Positions 1-6,057 of a DNA stretch of 14,123 bases are shown one piece after another; position 1 is the stretch's first letter; each line of letters opens with the position of its first letter. The translations under genes were made by a program, and so were the position numbers. Under the pieces are notes generated by a model, which saw only the letters and a program-made list of their open reading frames with translations, had not been told where the DNA came from and did no database searches. Source of the stretch: an uncultured Eubacterium sp. (lineage in GTDB: Bacteria; Bacillota; Clostridia; Lachnospirales; Lachnospiraceae); the NCBI GenBank assembly GCA_910579075.1, contig CAJTSV010000024.1, forward strand, positions 1 to 14,123, in the 5' to 3' direction.

Positions 1-183
1 ACGATAACACAGATATGTCTTTCCCAAAATGCTGCCTAATATTTCAAGTTTATCCAAATGTTCCTTTACCTCTTCCTGAAAGCGGTCAGCCCTTGCTATC
101 CCAAACTGCGCTTCTATATAATCTGCAATTTCGGCTATATCATAAACAGCTTCCCACGTTACGATAACTTTATACTTCTGCAT
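1..183 (-). CDS. RelE/ParE-family toxin, C-terminus cut by window edge
   Basis: Reading the minus strand from an ATG at 183 gives 61 residues with no stop before the window starts. The protein opens MQKYKVIVTWEAVYDIAEIA and continues with a helical stretch (DYIEAQFGIARADRF, then a Glu/Lys-rich helix). This is the usual N-terminal layout of RelE/ParE-superfamily toxins: a short beta strand followed by two helices. The start codon overlaps the end of the upstream antitoxin by 14 bases, as expected for a translationally coupled module in the order antitoxin then toxin. The catalytic or gyrase-binding C-terminal part lies outside the window, so mRNA interferase (RelE) and gyrase poison (ParE) cannot be told apart. 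The family call is fairly safe and the target is unknown. Confidence 0.72.
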   Translation of the reverse strand, partial: MQKYKVIVTWEAVYDIAEIADYIEAQFGIARADRFQEEVKEHLDKLEILGSILGKTYLCYR

Positions 184-343
184 TTCTCCGCCTGTTCCTT
201 AATTCAGTAATTTTAGCAAAAGCTTCTGTTAAAGGCAATTCTCTCCCGGCTTCCATATCGTCAATGCCTCGGTCAAGCATTTTAAGCATTTTTTCGTAAT
301 TGATTGTTTCGTTCACTTTTTCATCTTGTAATGCATATGCCAT
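170..343 (-). CDS. Antitoxin of a type II toxin-antitoxin module (57 aa)
   Basis: This is a small charged protein of 57 residues beginning MAYALQDEKVNETINYEKML and ending in the basic tail RNRRRNAEV. It lies directly before, and overlaps, the RelE/ParE-like toxin gene, which is the main reason to call it an antitoxin. I do not recognise its family; the sequence is mostly helical and has no obvious ribbon-helix-helix or HTH signature. The ATG at 343 is chosen because AGGTGA lies just upstream. An upstream in-frame ATG at 403 would fall inside the probable promoter (386-414), so the 77-residue version is unlikely. It probably represses its own promoter together with the toxin, as related modules do. 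Confidence 0.68.
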   Translation of the reverse strand: MAYALQDEKVNETINYEKMLKMLDRGIDDMEAGRELPLTEAFAKITELRNRRRNAEV

Positions 344-385
344 AAACTCACCTGCTTTCTTCCTGGCATTGATACTTCTTAATTT

Positions 386-414
386 AAGATACCATAGTCC
401 CATCTATGAATCAA
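386..414 (-). promoter_or_regulatory. Promoter with operator-like repeat for the first TA module
   Basis: On the minus strand, TTGATT (414-409) and TATCTT (391-386) are separated by 17 bases, and transcription would start about 35-40 bases before the antitoxin ATG. The spacer contains the inverted repeat CATAG-N6-CTATG (393-408), well placed for a repressor such as the antitoxin-toxin complex. The promoter match is fair, not perfect. Confidence 0.45.
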
Positions 415-833
415 GTTCTTTCTCATTTCTATTCTGCCAAAACCAGTGTTTTTTATCCATGTGCAAAATTTTAAAAAAGTCGTTTACTTTTCCCGCAGTA
501 TAATGTACCCAAAGCAGAAACTGATTCCTGTCCATACTTCAACACTGGACGTGCCGAAAAACGCCCCAGATTCAAGAGCCGCTGTCTGTGAAAAGCCTGA
601 AAACATTCAGACAGTTAAGGCTTGATTTCCAAAAAGCGCGGAAACCAAGCCCCTTACAATGATGCGGTTATCGGCTGGCTTTACACCAGACTATAAACCC
701 CCACTTGCTTAGGCAAGTGCCTGTCGGTAAAGGGGTTGACAGTCTTCCCTGTCCACCCGCCGCTTCGTCATATCGACAGCCATTTTTAGCAAACTCACAT
801 GCGCATTCTACGCACTGCCAAAAAAATAAATGA
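415..833. other. Long intergenic stretch with no convincing gene
   Basis: No start codon with a ribosome binding site and a credible protein was found on either strand. On the minus strand one frame stays open down to a TAA at 668-670. It reads through a cysteine-containing stretch (QCVECACEFAKNGC) but has no ATG, so it is either chance or a decayed remnant of a lost gene. The right part (582-737) holds several inverted repeats, listed separately. The region looks like accessory DNA or the scar of a mobile element, but no transposase sequence is recognisable. Confidence 0.4.
582..737 (-). ncRNA. Candidate structured RNA (nested inverted repeats)
   Basis: Three stems follow each other on the minus strand. 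First, CACTTGC-CTAA-GCAAGTG (719-702) is enclosed by AACCCC (737-732) and GGGGTT (701-696), with a 12-base bulge. Second, an 11-pair stem (650-640 with 630-620) closes only if one G-U pair is allowed, which works on the minus strand but would be an A-C clash on the plus strand. Third, CTGTCTG/CAGACAG (614-608 and 588-582) overlaps an alternative small hairpin, CTGAA-TGTT-TTCAG (610-597). No promoter or known RNA family was recognised. It could be a mobile-element end, for example of the IS200/IS605 type, rather than a functional RNA. Confidence 0.3.
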
Positions 834-875
834 TTATACAAAAAGGCATATCAGATTTTTACTATCTGATATGCC
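834..875 (-). terminator. Intrinsic terminator after the second TA module
   Basis: The perfect 12-bp stem GGCATATCAGAT/ATCTGATATGCC (845-856 and 864-875) has a 7-base loop. On the minus strand it is followed by five T residues (844-840). It lies about 80 bases past the toxin stop codon at 957 and closes that operon. Confidence 0.8.
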
Positions 876-956
876 CCCATATCTCTAAATTACTTTAATT
901 ATGCCTGGCAGTATGTCACAGACCCATCTCCAGACTGTCAGACAATGCCTGTCCTG

Positions 957-1220
957 TTAATATTTACTGTATATCTGCCCCCTGTTTCCGGCATCAATCA
1001 CACAAATAATTAATTCATTATTGTTCACTTTATAAATAATCCGGTAATCGCCCACACGGAGCCTGTAAAGCCCCATGCTTTTCCTGCCTTTCAGACGCTT
1101 TATATCGTTTCCCGCCGGCAGTTCGTGAATCGCCCTTAAAACCCTTTCCTTATCCGGCTTTGGCAGTTTTATGATAAACTTTTCTGCCAGTTTTTCAATG
1201 ATGATTCTGTACTTTTTCAC
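957..1220 (-). CDS. RelE-family mRNA interferase toxin (87 aa)
   Basis: The protein is 87 residues, the normal size for a RelE/YoeB-type toxin, which cuts mRNA in the ribosome. It has the family layout: an N-terminal strand and helix (YRIIIEKLAEKFIIKLP), a basic loop (IKRLKGRKSMGLYRLRVGDYRIIY, about residues 40-63) and the closing strand with VIDAGNRGQIY. Candidate active-site residues are Arg53, Arg55, Arg60, Arg80 and Tyr84. It starts with GTG at 1220, sharing GTGA with the stop codon of the upstream antitoxin, so translation is coupled. A terminator follows at 834-875. The family assignment is confident. Activity and codon preference cannot be read from the sequence. Confidence 0.88.
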   Translation of the reverse strand: MKKYRIIIEKLAEKFIIKLPKPDKERVLRAIHELPAGNDIKRLKGRKSMGLYRLRVGDYRIIYKVNNNELIICVIDAGNRGQIYSKY

Positions 1221-1438
1221 AATGCAATCCCTTCCCTTGCCGCCAGTTCTTCAAGTGTAACTGTTTCATGCTTTTCTGGGTCCGGATTATTTAGATATTC
1301 TTCCACTAATTTTTCACAATACAAGTCATCCTCTATATCATCGTCAAACTGTATTCCCCTCAAAAAAAGAAGCAGACTGCTGATTTTATATTCCGGCAGT
1401 TTATCAATAATCTGTTTGGCTAACTCTCTTTCACTCAT
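1217..1438 (-). CDS. Antitoxin partner of the RelE-family toxin (73 aa)
   Basis: This 73-residue acidic protein (MSERELAKQIIDKLPEYKIS...) overlaps the toxin gene by four bases and precedes it, the standard antitoxin position. The N-terminal part looks like a short helical dimerisation or DNA-binding region. The C-terminal part is acidic and ends in EKHETVTLEELAAREGIAL, a tail of the kind that wraps the toxin. The ATG at 1438 has AAGGAGAGG about six bases upstream. A longer version starting at 1528 is unlikely because it would begin at or before the probable transcription start. I do not assign it to RelB, Phd or another named family. The antitoxin role rests mainly on context. Confidence 0.75.
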   Translation of the reverse strand: MSERELAKQIIDKLPEYKISSLLLFLRGIQFDDDIEDDLYCEKLVEEYLNNPDPEKHETVTLEELAAREGIAL

Positions 1439-1528
1439 AACGAACCTCTCCTTAATATCGCAATTCCCGCACTTTGAACAAATACGATACAGTAACAGCT
1501 TTTTAACTTTCCTATACTTTTCATGCAT

Positions 1529-1557
1529 AGTTTAGCACCTTTTCTATTGGAAATCAA
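1529..1557 (-). promoter_or_regulatory. Candidate promoter of the second TA module
   Basis: On the minus strand, TTGATT (1557-1552) and TAAACT (1534-1529) are separated by 17 bases. The -10 matches the consensus at four of six positions. A loose repeat, CTAT...ATAG (1512-1530), overlaps the predicted start region and could be an operator. This would leave an untranslated leader of about 80 bases. Confidence 0.35.
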
Positions 1558-1702
1558 GAACCGGATTTTGTCTGGTACGTTTTCGGTACGGTGGGCAGAT
1601 GAAGCGCCGGAACCCTCCTTTTTTCAATGATTTTCAGCGGGTATGGGTTTTCAAGTACCATTTCACCGCCGCCAGCATATTTTAAAAGAAAAAGGTTTGA
1701 TT

Positions 1703-2176
1703 ATGTCACTTGAAACACTTGTTCCTGTTACAGGCACGATTATGAATATTGCACGGGGTAATGACTGCTGCAGCCAGATGAGTGCCCTGCGCACGGCCAA
1801 TGGCATTGTAAATTTTGCCATAGATTCCAATACACTTGTGATTGACAGCCGGCAGCTGCGCACAGGCATGCGCGTAACGGCTTTTTATGACAGCAGCCTT
1901 CCGGTACCCCTGATATTTCCGCCCCAGTACCGCGCCCAGATTGTCACGGTGACCGGCCGGAATGAACAGGTAACGCTGAAGCATTTTAACCGCAGCCTTC
2001 TGGCCTCTGACCGCTCTTTACAGCTGAACATCGCAGACAGTACGATGGTACAGACTGTCAATGGCCAGCCGTTTGACTGCAGTCCCGGCAACCAGTTCCT
2101 GCTCGTCTATTATTCGGCAACGACCAGAAGCATTCCGCCACAGGCTTCTCCAGGCCGGATTATCGTATTCTGCTGA
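1703..2176 (+). CDS. Hypothetical protein (157 aa), probably a beta-rich small domain
   Basis: This is the only complete plus-strand gene in the window. It encodes 157 residues from MSLETLVPVTGTIMNIARGN, with a purine-rich ribosome binding site (AAAAGG) seven bases upstream. A longer frame starting at 1643 lacks such a site. The sequence alternates short hydrophobic strands with polar turns (TLVIDSRQLRTGMRVTAFYD, then PVPLIFPPQYRAQIVTVTGR), suggesting a beta-barrel or OB-like fold. It ends in a conspicuous TTRSIPPQASPGRIIVFC. There is no signal peptide or membrane segment. The pattern resembles uncharacterised proteins I associate with Clostridia; no function is known to me. It ends at a strong hairpin facing the sugar cluster and has no operon partner. 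Confidence 0.72.
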   Translation: MSLETLVPVTGTIMNIARGNDCCSQMSALRTANGIVNFAIDSNTLVIDSRQLRTGMRVTAFYDSSLPVPLIFPPQYRAQIVTVTGRNEQVTLKHFNRSLLASDRSLQLNIADSTMVQTVNGQPFDCSPGNQFLLVYYSATTRSIPPQASPGRIIVFC

Positions 2177-2203
2177 GAAAAGCTGCGTAACCCTGCAATG
2201 CAG

Positions 2204-2238
2204 CCGGCCCGGATTCTGCCTGTGAGAATCCGGGCCGG
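2204..2238. terminator. Hairpin between convergent genes, probable bidirectional terminator
   Basis: A perfect 14-bp stem (2204-2217 and 2225-2238) with a 7-base loop sits between the ends of the 157-residue protein gene and the ulaE-like gene. It is very GC-rich. The T-tract is weak on both strands (only ATTTAT after the stem on the plus strand). It may therefore terminate both directions imperfectly or act mainly as a 3' mRNA stabiliser. Confidence 0.65.
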
Positions 2239-2251
2239 ATTTATGCCCGTG

Positions 2252-3091
2252 CTACTGCTTATCCAGCAGGCTGCTCATGGCATCGTGTGCTTTTTTCAGG
2301 TCTTCCCGCCACGTTTCGCTGCCAAGGTACCAGAATTCTGTCACATACCGGCGGATGCCCAGCTCCCACGCTGTTTTTATGGCACTTTCAAAGTCCACAT
2401 GGCCGTCGCCGTACATCATATCCCGGAATTTTCCCGGCATTGTCTCTTTTAAGTGCAGTGCAGCCAGATTTCCGCTGCCGCTCCTTAAGTCCTCCAGCAC
2501 ATCCGTTCCGGCTGCAACGGCTGCGTTGGTAATATTTCCAATATCCGGGTATACCTGCAGGTACGGGGATGCGATTTTACGGACATATTCCATGGCTTTG
2601 CCTGTCGTATTCATAAAATCTGTCTCCATTGTCTCAAATGCCAGTATCATGCCATGGCGTGCTGCCAGCTTCACAGCTTTTTCCAGGTTTTTCAAAAACC
2701 GGGCTGCCGTTTCCTCAGAGCCTTCCTCGTAATAGACATCATATCCGGCCAGCATAATCATGCGGATTCCCAAATCGTCTGCAAACTGAATGGCATCTTC
2801 CATAATCTCCATGCTGCGCTGTTCCGTCTGCGGGCTGCTGCTTCCCATCGGGTATTTGCGGTGGCCGCTTAAACACATCGAGCGGATTGGCATTCCAATC
2901 TCATGCATAAGCTGGCACAGCTTTTGCCGTTCTTCACCGCTCATTTTCAGCCGGTTTAATTTTTCCTCTGTTTCATCGATACTGATTTCAAAAAAATCAT
3001 ATCCGGCTGTCCTGGCAGCTTCCAGTTTTTCTTTCCATGACAGCTCATTTGGAACTGCTTTTTCATACATGCCAAGTGTATATGCTTTCAT
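2252..3091 (-). CDS. ulaE: L-xylulose-5-phosphate 3-epimerase (UlaE/SgbU-like)
   Basis: The protein is 279 residues and has the TIM-barrel fold of xylose-isomerase-like epimerases. It matches UlaE/SgbU, which convert L-xylulose 5-phosphate to L-ribulose 5-phosphate. The four expected metal ligands are present: Glu153 (in LAFETMET), Asp183 (VYPDIGN), His213 (LHLKET) and Glu252 (TEFWY). The N-terminus MKAYTLGMYEKAVP is also typical. The ATG at 3091 follows a strong AAGGAGGAG; upstream in-frame codons lack a site. It is the last gene of the cluster, 161 bases after the lyxK-like gene and beyond a terminator, so it may be read at a lower level or from its own promoter. Its substrate is the expected product of the neighbouring kinase. 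Confidence 0.88.
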   Translation of the reverse strand: MKAYTLGMYEKAVPNELSWKEKLEAARTAGYDFFEISIDETEEKLNRLKMSGEERQKLCQLMHEIGMPIRSMCLSGHRKYPMGSSSPQTEQRSMEIMEDAIQFADDLGIRMIMLAGYDVYYEEGSEETAARFLKNLEKAVKLAARHGMILAFETMETDFMNTTGKAMEYVRKIASPYLQVYPDIGNITNAAVAAGTDVLEDLRSGSGNLAALHLKETMPGKFRDMMYGDGHVDFESAIKTAWELGIRRYVTEFWYLGSETWREDLKKAHDAMSSLLDKQ

Positions 3092-3120
3092 AAACTCCTC
3101 CTTCTTAAAATTTCCGATAG

Positions 3121-3209
3121 ATAAAAATCCCGTTTGCGTGCGCATCCTGGGGAACTTTTTTATATCATAAGGAAAATCAGAGAACTTTCCGGATGATATA
3201 AAAATCCCG
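3121..3209. repeat. Two copies of a short direct repeat in the lyxK-ulaE gap
   Basis: The 12-mer ATAAAAATCCCG occurs at 3121-3132 and again at 3198-3209, each preceded by a TTTCCG-like sequence. The right copy forms part of the terminator stem and T-tract. The left copy has no matching stem. Confidence 0.5.
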
Positions 3210-3249
3210 GGAGCAGGAACCGCCCTGTACGCAGTCCCTGTCCCAGGAT
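3196..3249 (-). terminator. Terminator between lyxK and ulaE
   Basis: On the minus strand, ATCCTGGGACAGG (3249-3237) pairs with CCTGCTCCCGGGAT (3217-3204) with one bulge and one G-U pair. It is followed by five T residues and then ATA. It begins a few bases after the kinase stop codon. It should end or attenuate the main transcript before the epimerase gene. Confidence 0.7.
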
Positions 3250-3252
3250 ATC

Positions 3253-4770
3253 CTACTGGTTTTTAAAAAACTGCCATGCACTGCCGAGACCTTCAATCAC
3301 GCCCCGGTAAGCGGCATATTTTTGTTCGTAAATCTCTTTGTACTCTGTCCTTGGCAGGACGCGGTCTGTAATGGTGACCGTGCGCTGCACTGCTTCCTGA
3401 TAGCCGCTGTAAATGCCAGCTGCGATGCCGGCTGCCATAGCCGCGCCCTGAGCGCCAAGCTCCTTATCCGAGATTGTCTCTACCGGAATCTGAAGCGCGT
3501 CTGCAAAAATCTGCACCCACACCCGGGAATTGGCCGCTCCGCCGGACAGGCGGATGGATGCCGGGATTTCGTGGTTTAACAGCAGCTTTTTGACATGTGT
3601 CAGGTGCGAGAATACAATTCCTTCATATACTGCACGCAGCATATGCTTTTTCGTATGGTATGCAGTCAGTCCTACAAACGTGCCCTTTGCAAGCGGGTCT
3701 TCGTTGGAACCGTTCAAAAACGGAAGGAAAACCAGGCTGTTGTCCTGCGGCTCAATCGATGCAGCCCATTCGTTTGTAATGTCATATACGGAGCCCTTCT
3801 GCTGTTCTGCTTCCTGTTTTTCATAGCCCATCAGATTGCGGACAAACCATTCCATATTTCCAGCCGAGGTCGGGCTGCTTTCTTCTACCAGATAATAGCC
3901 CGGGATGCAGAACATGGAATTTAATGCCACGGTGCCATTCGTTACCGGTTCTTTTGCAATAAACTCATTGATGCTCCACGTGCCTGCTATCATGCACATC
4001 TGGTTTTCATCTGCAAGGCCCGATGCAATGCCGCAGGCATCCACATCAAACATCCCGGCCGCTACAGGAATTCCTTCCGGAAGGCCTGTTTCCGCGCTCG
4101 CCTTTTTCGTGACATGTCCGCAGACATCGCTCGAATAGCGCAGCGGCGGAAGCTTTCCATATACTTCTTCGATGCCAAACAGCCCTAACAGCTCCCTGTC
4201 GTAAGCACCCGTATTCAGGTTTACGAGATTGGCACCTGTAAAATCCGTATATTCTGCGAAAGCTTCCCCGGTCAGCATATACCGGATATAGTCCTTGACT
4301 GCAAAAATATAACGGGTGTTCTGCAGCACCTGCGGGGCGTGGTCTTTCATCCAGGCCAGCAGCGCCACCGGCTGCATAACGAGAATATCCTGGTATGTTT
4401 TCGGATATACCTTCTGGCTCGTCCCGTCTTTGTGCCATTTTTCTATATATTCCCAGGCCCTGCTGTCTGTCGACAGAATGCCGTTGTAAGCCGGCCTGCC
4501 TTCCCCGTCCACCAGATATAAGCCTTTTCCGTGCCCGGAAAATGATACGCCCTTTATCTGCTGCGGGTCAATCCCGCTTTTTTCGATTGCGGTACGGACC
4601 GCTCTGGCATTGACCTGCCAGAGCTGCTCCATATCACGCTCTGTATATCCGGGTTTCGGGGTAATCGTTACGGTTCCTTCGCTGGCTACCGCAATCTGAT
4701 TTCCATCCTCGTCAAAGACTGCCGCCTTTGAAAAGGTTCCTCCATTGTCTATTCCCACCAGATATCTCAT
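3253..4770 (-). CDS. lyxK: FGGY-family carbohydrate kinase, L-xylulokinase (LyxK)-like
   Basis: This 505-residue protein is a full-length FGGY sugar kinase. The N-terminal phosphate-binding motif is GIDNGGTFSKAAVFD (residues 6-20). The probable catalytic base is Asp242 in AAGMFDVDACG, and the ADP-site motif RLSGGAANSRVW lies in the C-terminal half. Several stretches match E. coli L-xylulose kinase LyxK as I remember it: GYTERDMEQLWQ, GKGLYLVD, NGILSTDSRA, SPTSAGNMEWF and VYEGIVFSHLTH. It would phosphorylate L-xylulose or a related 2-ketose in the cytoplasm. The start at 4770 has AAGGAG upstream and lies 15 bases after the binding-protein gene. L-rhamnulokinase activity cannot be ruled out, given the rhamnose isomerase in the operon, but the sequence looks more like LyxK than RhaB. 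Confidence 0.82.
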   Translation of the reverse strand: MRYLVGIDNGGTFSKAAVFDEDGNQIAVASEGTVTITPKPGYTERDMEQLWQVNARAVRTAIEKSGIDPQQIKGVSFSGHGKGLYLVDGEGRPAYNGILSTDSRAWEYIEKWHKDGTSQKVYPKTYQDILVMQPVALLAWMKDHAPQVLQNTRYIFAVKDYIRYMLTGEAFAEYTDFTGANLVNLNTGAYDRELLGLFGIEEVYGKLPPLRYSSDVCGHVTKKASAETGLPEGIPVAAGMFDVDACGIASGLADENQMCMIAGTWSINEFIAKEPVTNGTVALNSMFCIPGYYLVEESSPTSAGNMEWFVRNLMGYEKQEAEQQKGSVYDITNEWAASIEPQDNSLVFLPFLNGSNEDPLAKGTFVGLTAYHTKKHMLRAVYEGIVFSHLTHVKKLLLNHEIPASIRLSGGAANSRVWVQIFADALQIPVETISDKELGAQGAAMAAGIAAGIYSGYQEAVQRTVTITDRVLPRTEYKEIYEQKYAAYRGVIEGLGSAWQFFKNQ

Positions 4771-4785
4771 ATTGGAAACTCCTTA

Positions 4786-6024
4786 TTATTCTTTCCATGC
4801 CCCCAGGGTGTCCAGTGTAAAGGTAGCCGGGTCTCCAAGGATAATTTCCTTGCCGTTAATCTTATGGCCTTCTGCCGGATATTCTGATACGCCTTCTACC
4901 TGTGTTGTGCCGGAAAGTGTCGATACATATTTATCCCCGGTAAGCTCGCCCTTTGCTGCTGCAACAGCTGCTTCTACTGCCAGATATCCAAGGTCATATG
5001 CCTGCCAGAGTACAACCTCTGTCATAATGCCGTCTGTCAGGTAAGATTCGCAGGATGCCGGAACTGCAATTCCGTTGAAAATACAGGTTTCCTGCATATT
5101 CAGGTCTTTAATGGTCTGTGCACAGGTATCAATAACGTTTGTTGTCAGGGAAACCAGTGCATTGATTTCCGGATGTGCTGCAACAACGCCAGGAATGATA
5201 TCATTGCCGGAACCGTCGCCTGCATAAATAATATCGTTATCCGGGTTTACTTTCACATCCAGGCATGCATAAGCGTCATTTACCGTAAAGCTGCCGGATT
5301 TTGTATTTTCCTTGGAAGCATCAAAGTCAATGGAAACGCCGTCTGCTTCGGAAAGCTTGATTTCATAATCACTGTAATATACCTTCTTGATATATTCAAT
5401 CCATGTATTCTGGTTCGGTGTTGTCGGGTTTGTTGATACAAGGTATACAACAGCCGGGTTTTCTTTGGAGAATTTGCCTTCCAGGTTCTTTACCAGGTCA
5501 TCAAGGCAGGCTTTTGCAATACCTTCCGGGTCTGCCTGGTTTACGAACCAGTCCCTTGCTTCCGGGCCCGGGTCAGAGTCAAAGCCAACGACTGCAATGC
5601 CCTTGTTCATAGCTGCCTGCAGCACTGCGTCCGTGCTGTCCGCATCCAGTGCTGCGAAAGCAATGGCATCCACGCCGGACTGTGTTGCTGTCTCTACATA
5701 GGTTGCCTGGTTGGAAGCCGTATTGGAGCCAGCCGGGTCACCGTACATTTTCAGTTCTGCGCCAAGCGTATCTGCCGCACTCTGTGCGCCGCTTTCTACT
5801 GCCTGCCAGAACGCTTCGTTTCTCTCTTTCGGGATGTACGCAATGGTCAGCTTGCCATCCCCGCCGGATGACGGTGCAGGAGTATCTGCCTCTTTGTCAG
5901 AATCTCCGCCGGAAGCTTCATTCCCGGATGTCGTCGGTGTATTATCCGGTGTAGCGCCGCACGCTGCAAGAGAAAATGTCATGACTGCTGCCAGTACAAG
6001 TGCTGTTACTTTTCTTAATTTCAT
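4786..6024 (-). CDS. Sugar ABC transporter substrate-binding lipoprotein (RhaS/LsrB-like)
   Basis: The 412-residue protein has a classic lipoprotein signal: a basic start (MKLRKV), a hydrophobic core and lipobox LAAC with the lipidated cysteine at position 22. A Ser/Thr/Gly/Asp-rich linker follows up to about residue 55. The mature part is a periplasmic-binding fold of the ribose/rhamnose/AI-2 group: KLTIAYIPKERNEAFW opens the first strand and helix, and VLWQAYDLGYLAVEAA near the end resembles the hinge region of RhaS/LsrB proteins. It would capture the sugar outside the membrane and deliver it to the two permeases upstream in the operon. AGGAGG precedes the ATG. A rhamnose or lyxose ligand is inferred from the operon and not shown by the sequence. 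Confidence 0.9.
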   Translation of the reverse strand: MKLRKVTALVLAAVMTFSLAACGATPDNTPTTSGNEASGGDSDKEADTPAPSSGGDGKLTIAYIPKERNEAFWQAVESGAQSAADTLGAELKMYGDPAGSNTASNQATYVETATQSGVDAIAFAALDADSTDAVLQAAMNKGIAVVGFDSDPGPEARDWFVNQADPEGIAKACLDDLVKNLEGKFSKENPAVVYLVSTNPTTPNQNTWIEYIKKVYYSDYEIKLSEADGVSIDFDASKENTKSGSFTVNDAYACLDVKVNPDNDIIYAGDGSGNDIIPGVVAAHPEINALVSLTTNVIDTCAQTIKDLNMQETCIFNGIAVPASCESYLTDGIMTEVVLWQAYDLGYLAVEAAVAAAKGELTGDKYVSTLSGTTQVEGVSEYPAEGHKINGKEIILGDPATFTLDTLGAWKE

Positions 6025-6057
6025 ATCATTATCCTCCTATTTGATAAATTGTAATGA

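Noticed and set aside
170..403. Longer 77-residue form of the first antitoxin
   Set aside because: Its start codon falls inside the probable promoter and operator and lacks a ribosome binding site; the ATG at 343 has AGGTGA upstream.
415..833. IS200/IS605 or TnpB remnant
   Set aside because: Hairpins and a cysteine-containing frame hint at it, but no transposase or TnpB catalytic motif, target site or second end was seen, so it is not annotated as a mobile element.
833..838. TATAAT on the minus strand just after the TA terminator
   Set aside because: It overlaps the T-tract side of the terminator and has no acceptable -35 at 16-18 bases.
1217..1528. Longer 103-residue form of the second antitoxin
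   Set aside because: The ATG at 1438 has a strong AAGGAGAGG; the longer start lies at the predicted promoter -10.
1574..1590. Direct repeat GGTACG spaced by one helical turn upstream of the 157-residue protein gene
   Set aside because: Too short, and no promoter is nearby to give it meaning; likely chance.
3253..4770. Rhamnulokinase (RhaB) call for the FGGY kinase
   Set aside because: Neighbouring rhaA suggests it, but several long motifs look like L-xylulokinase LyxK, and a UlaE-like partner is present.
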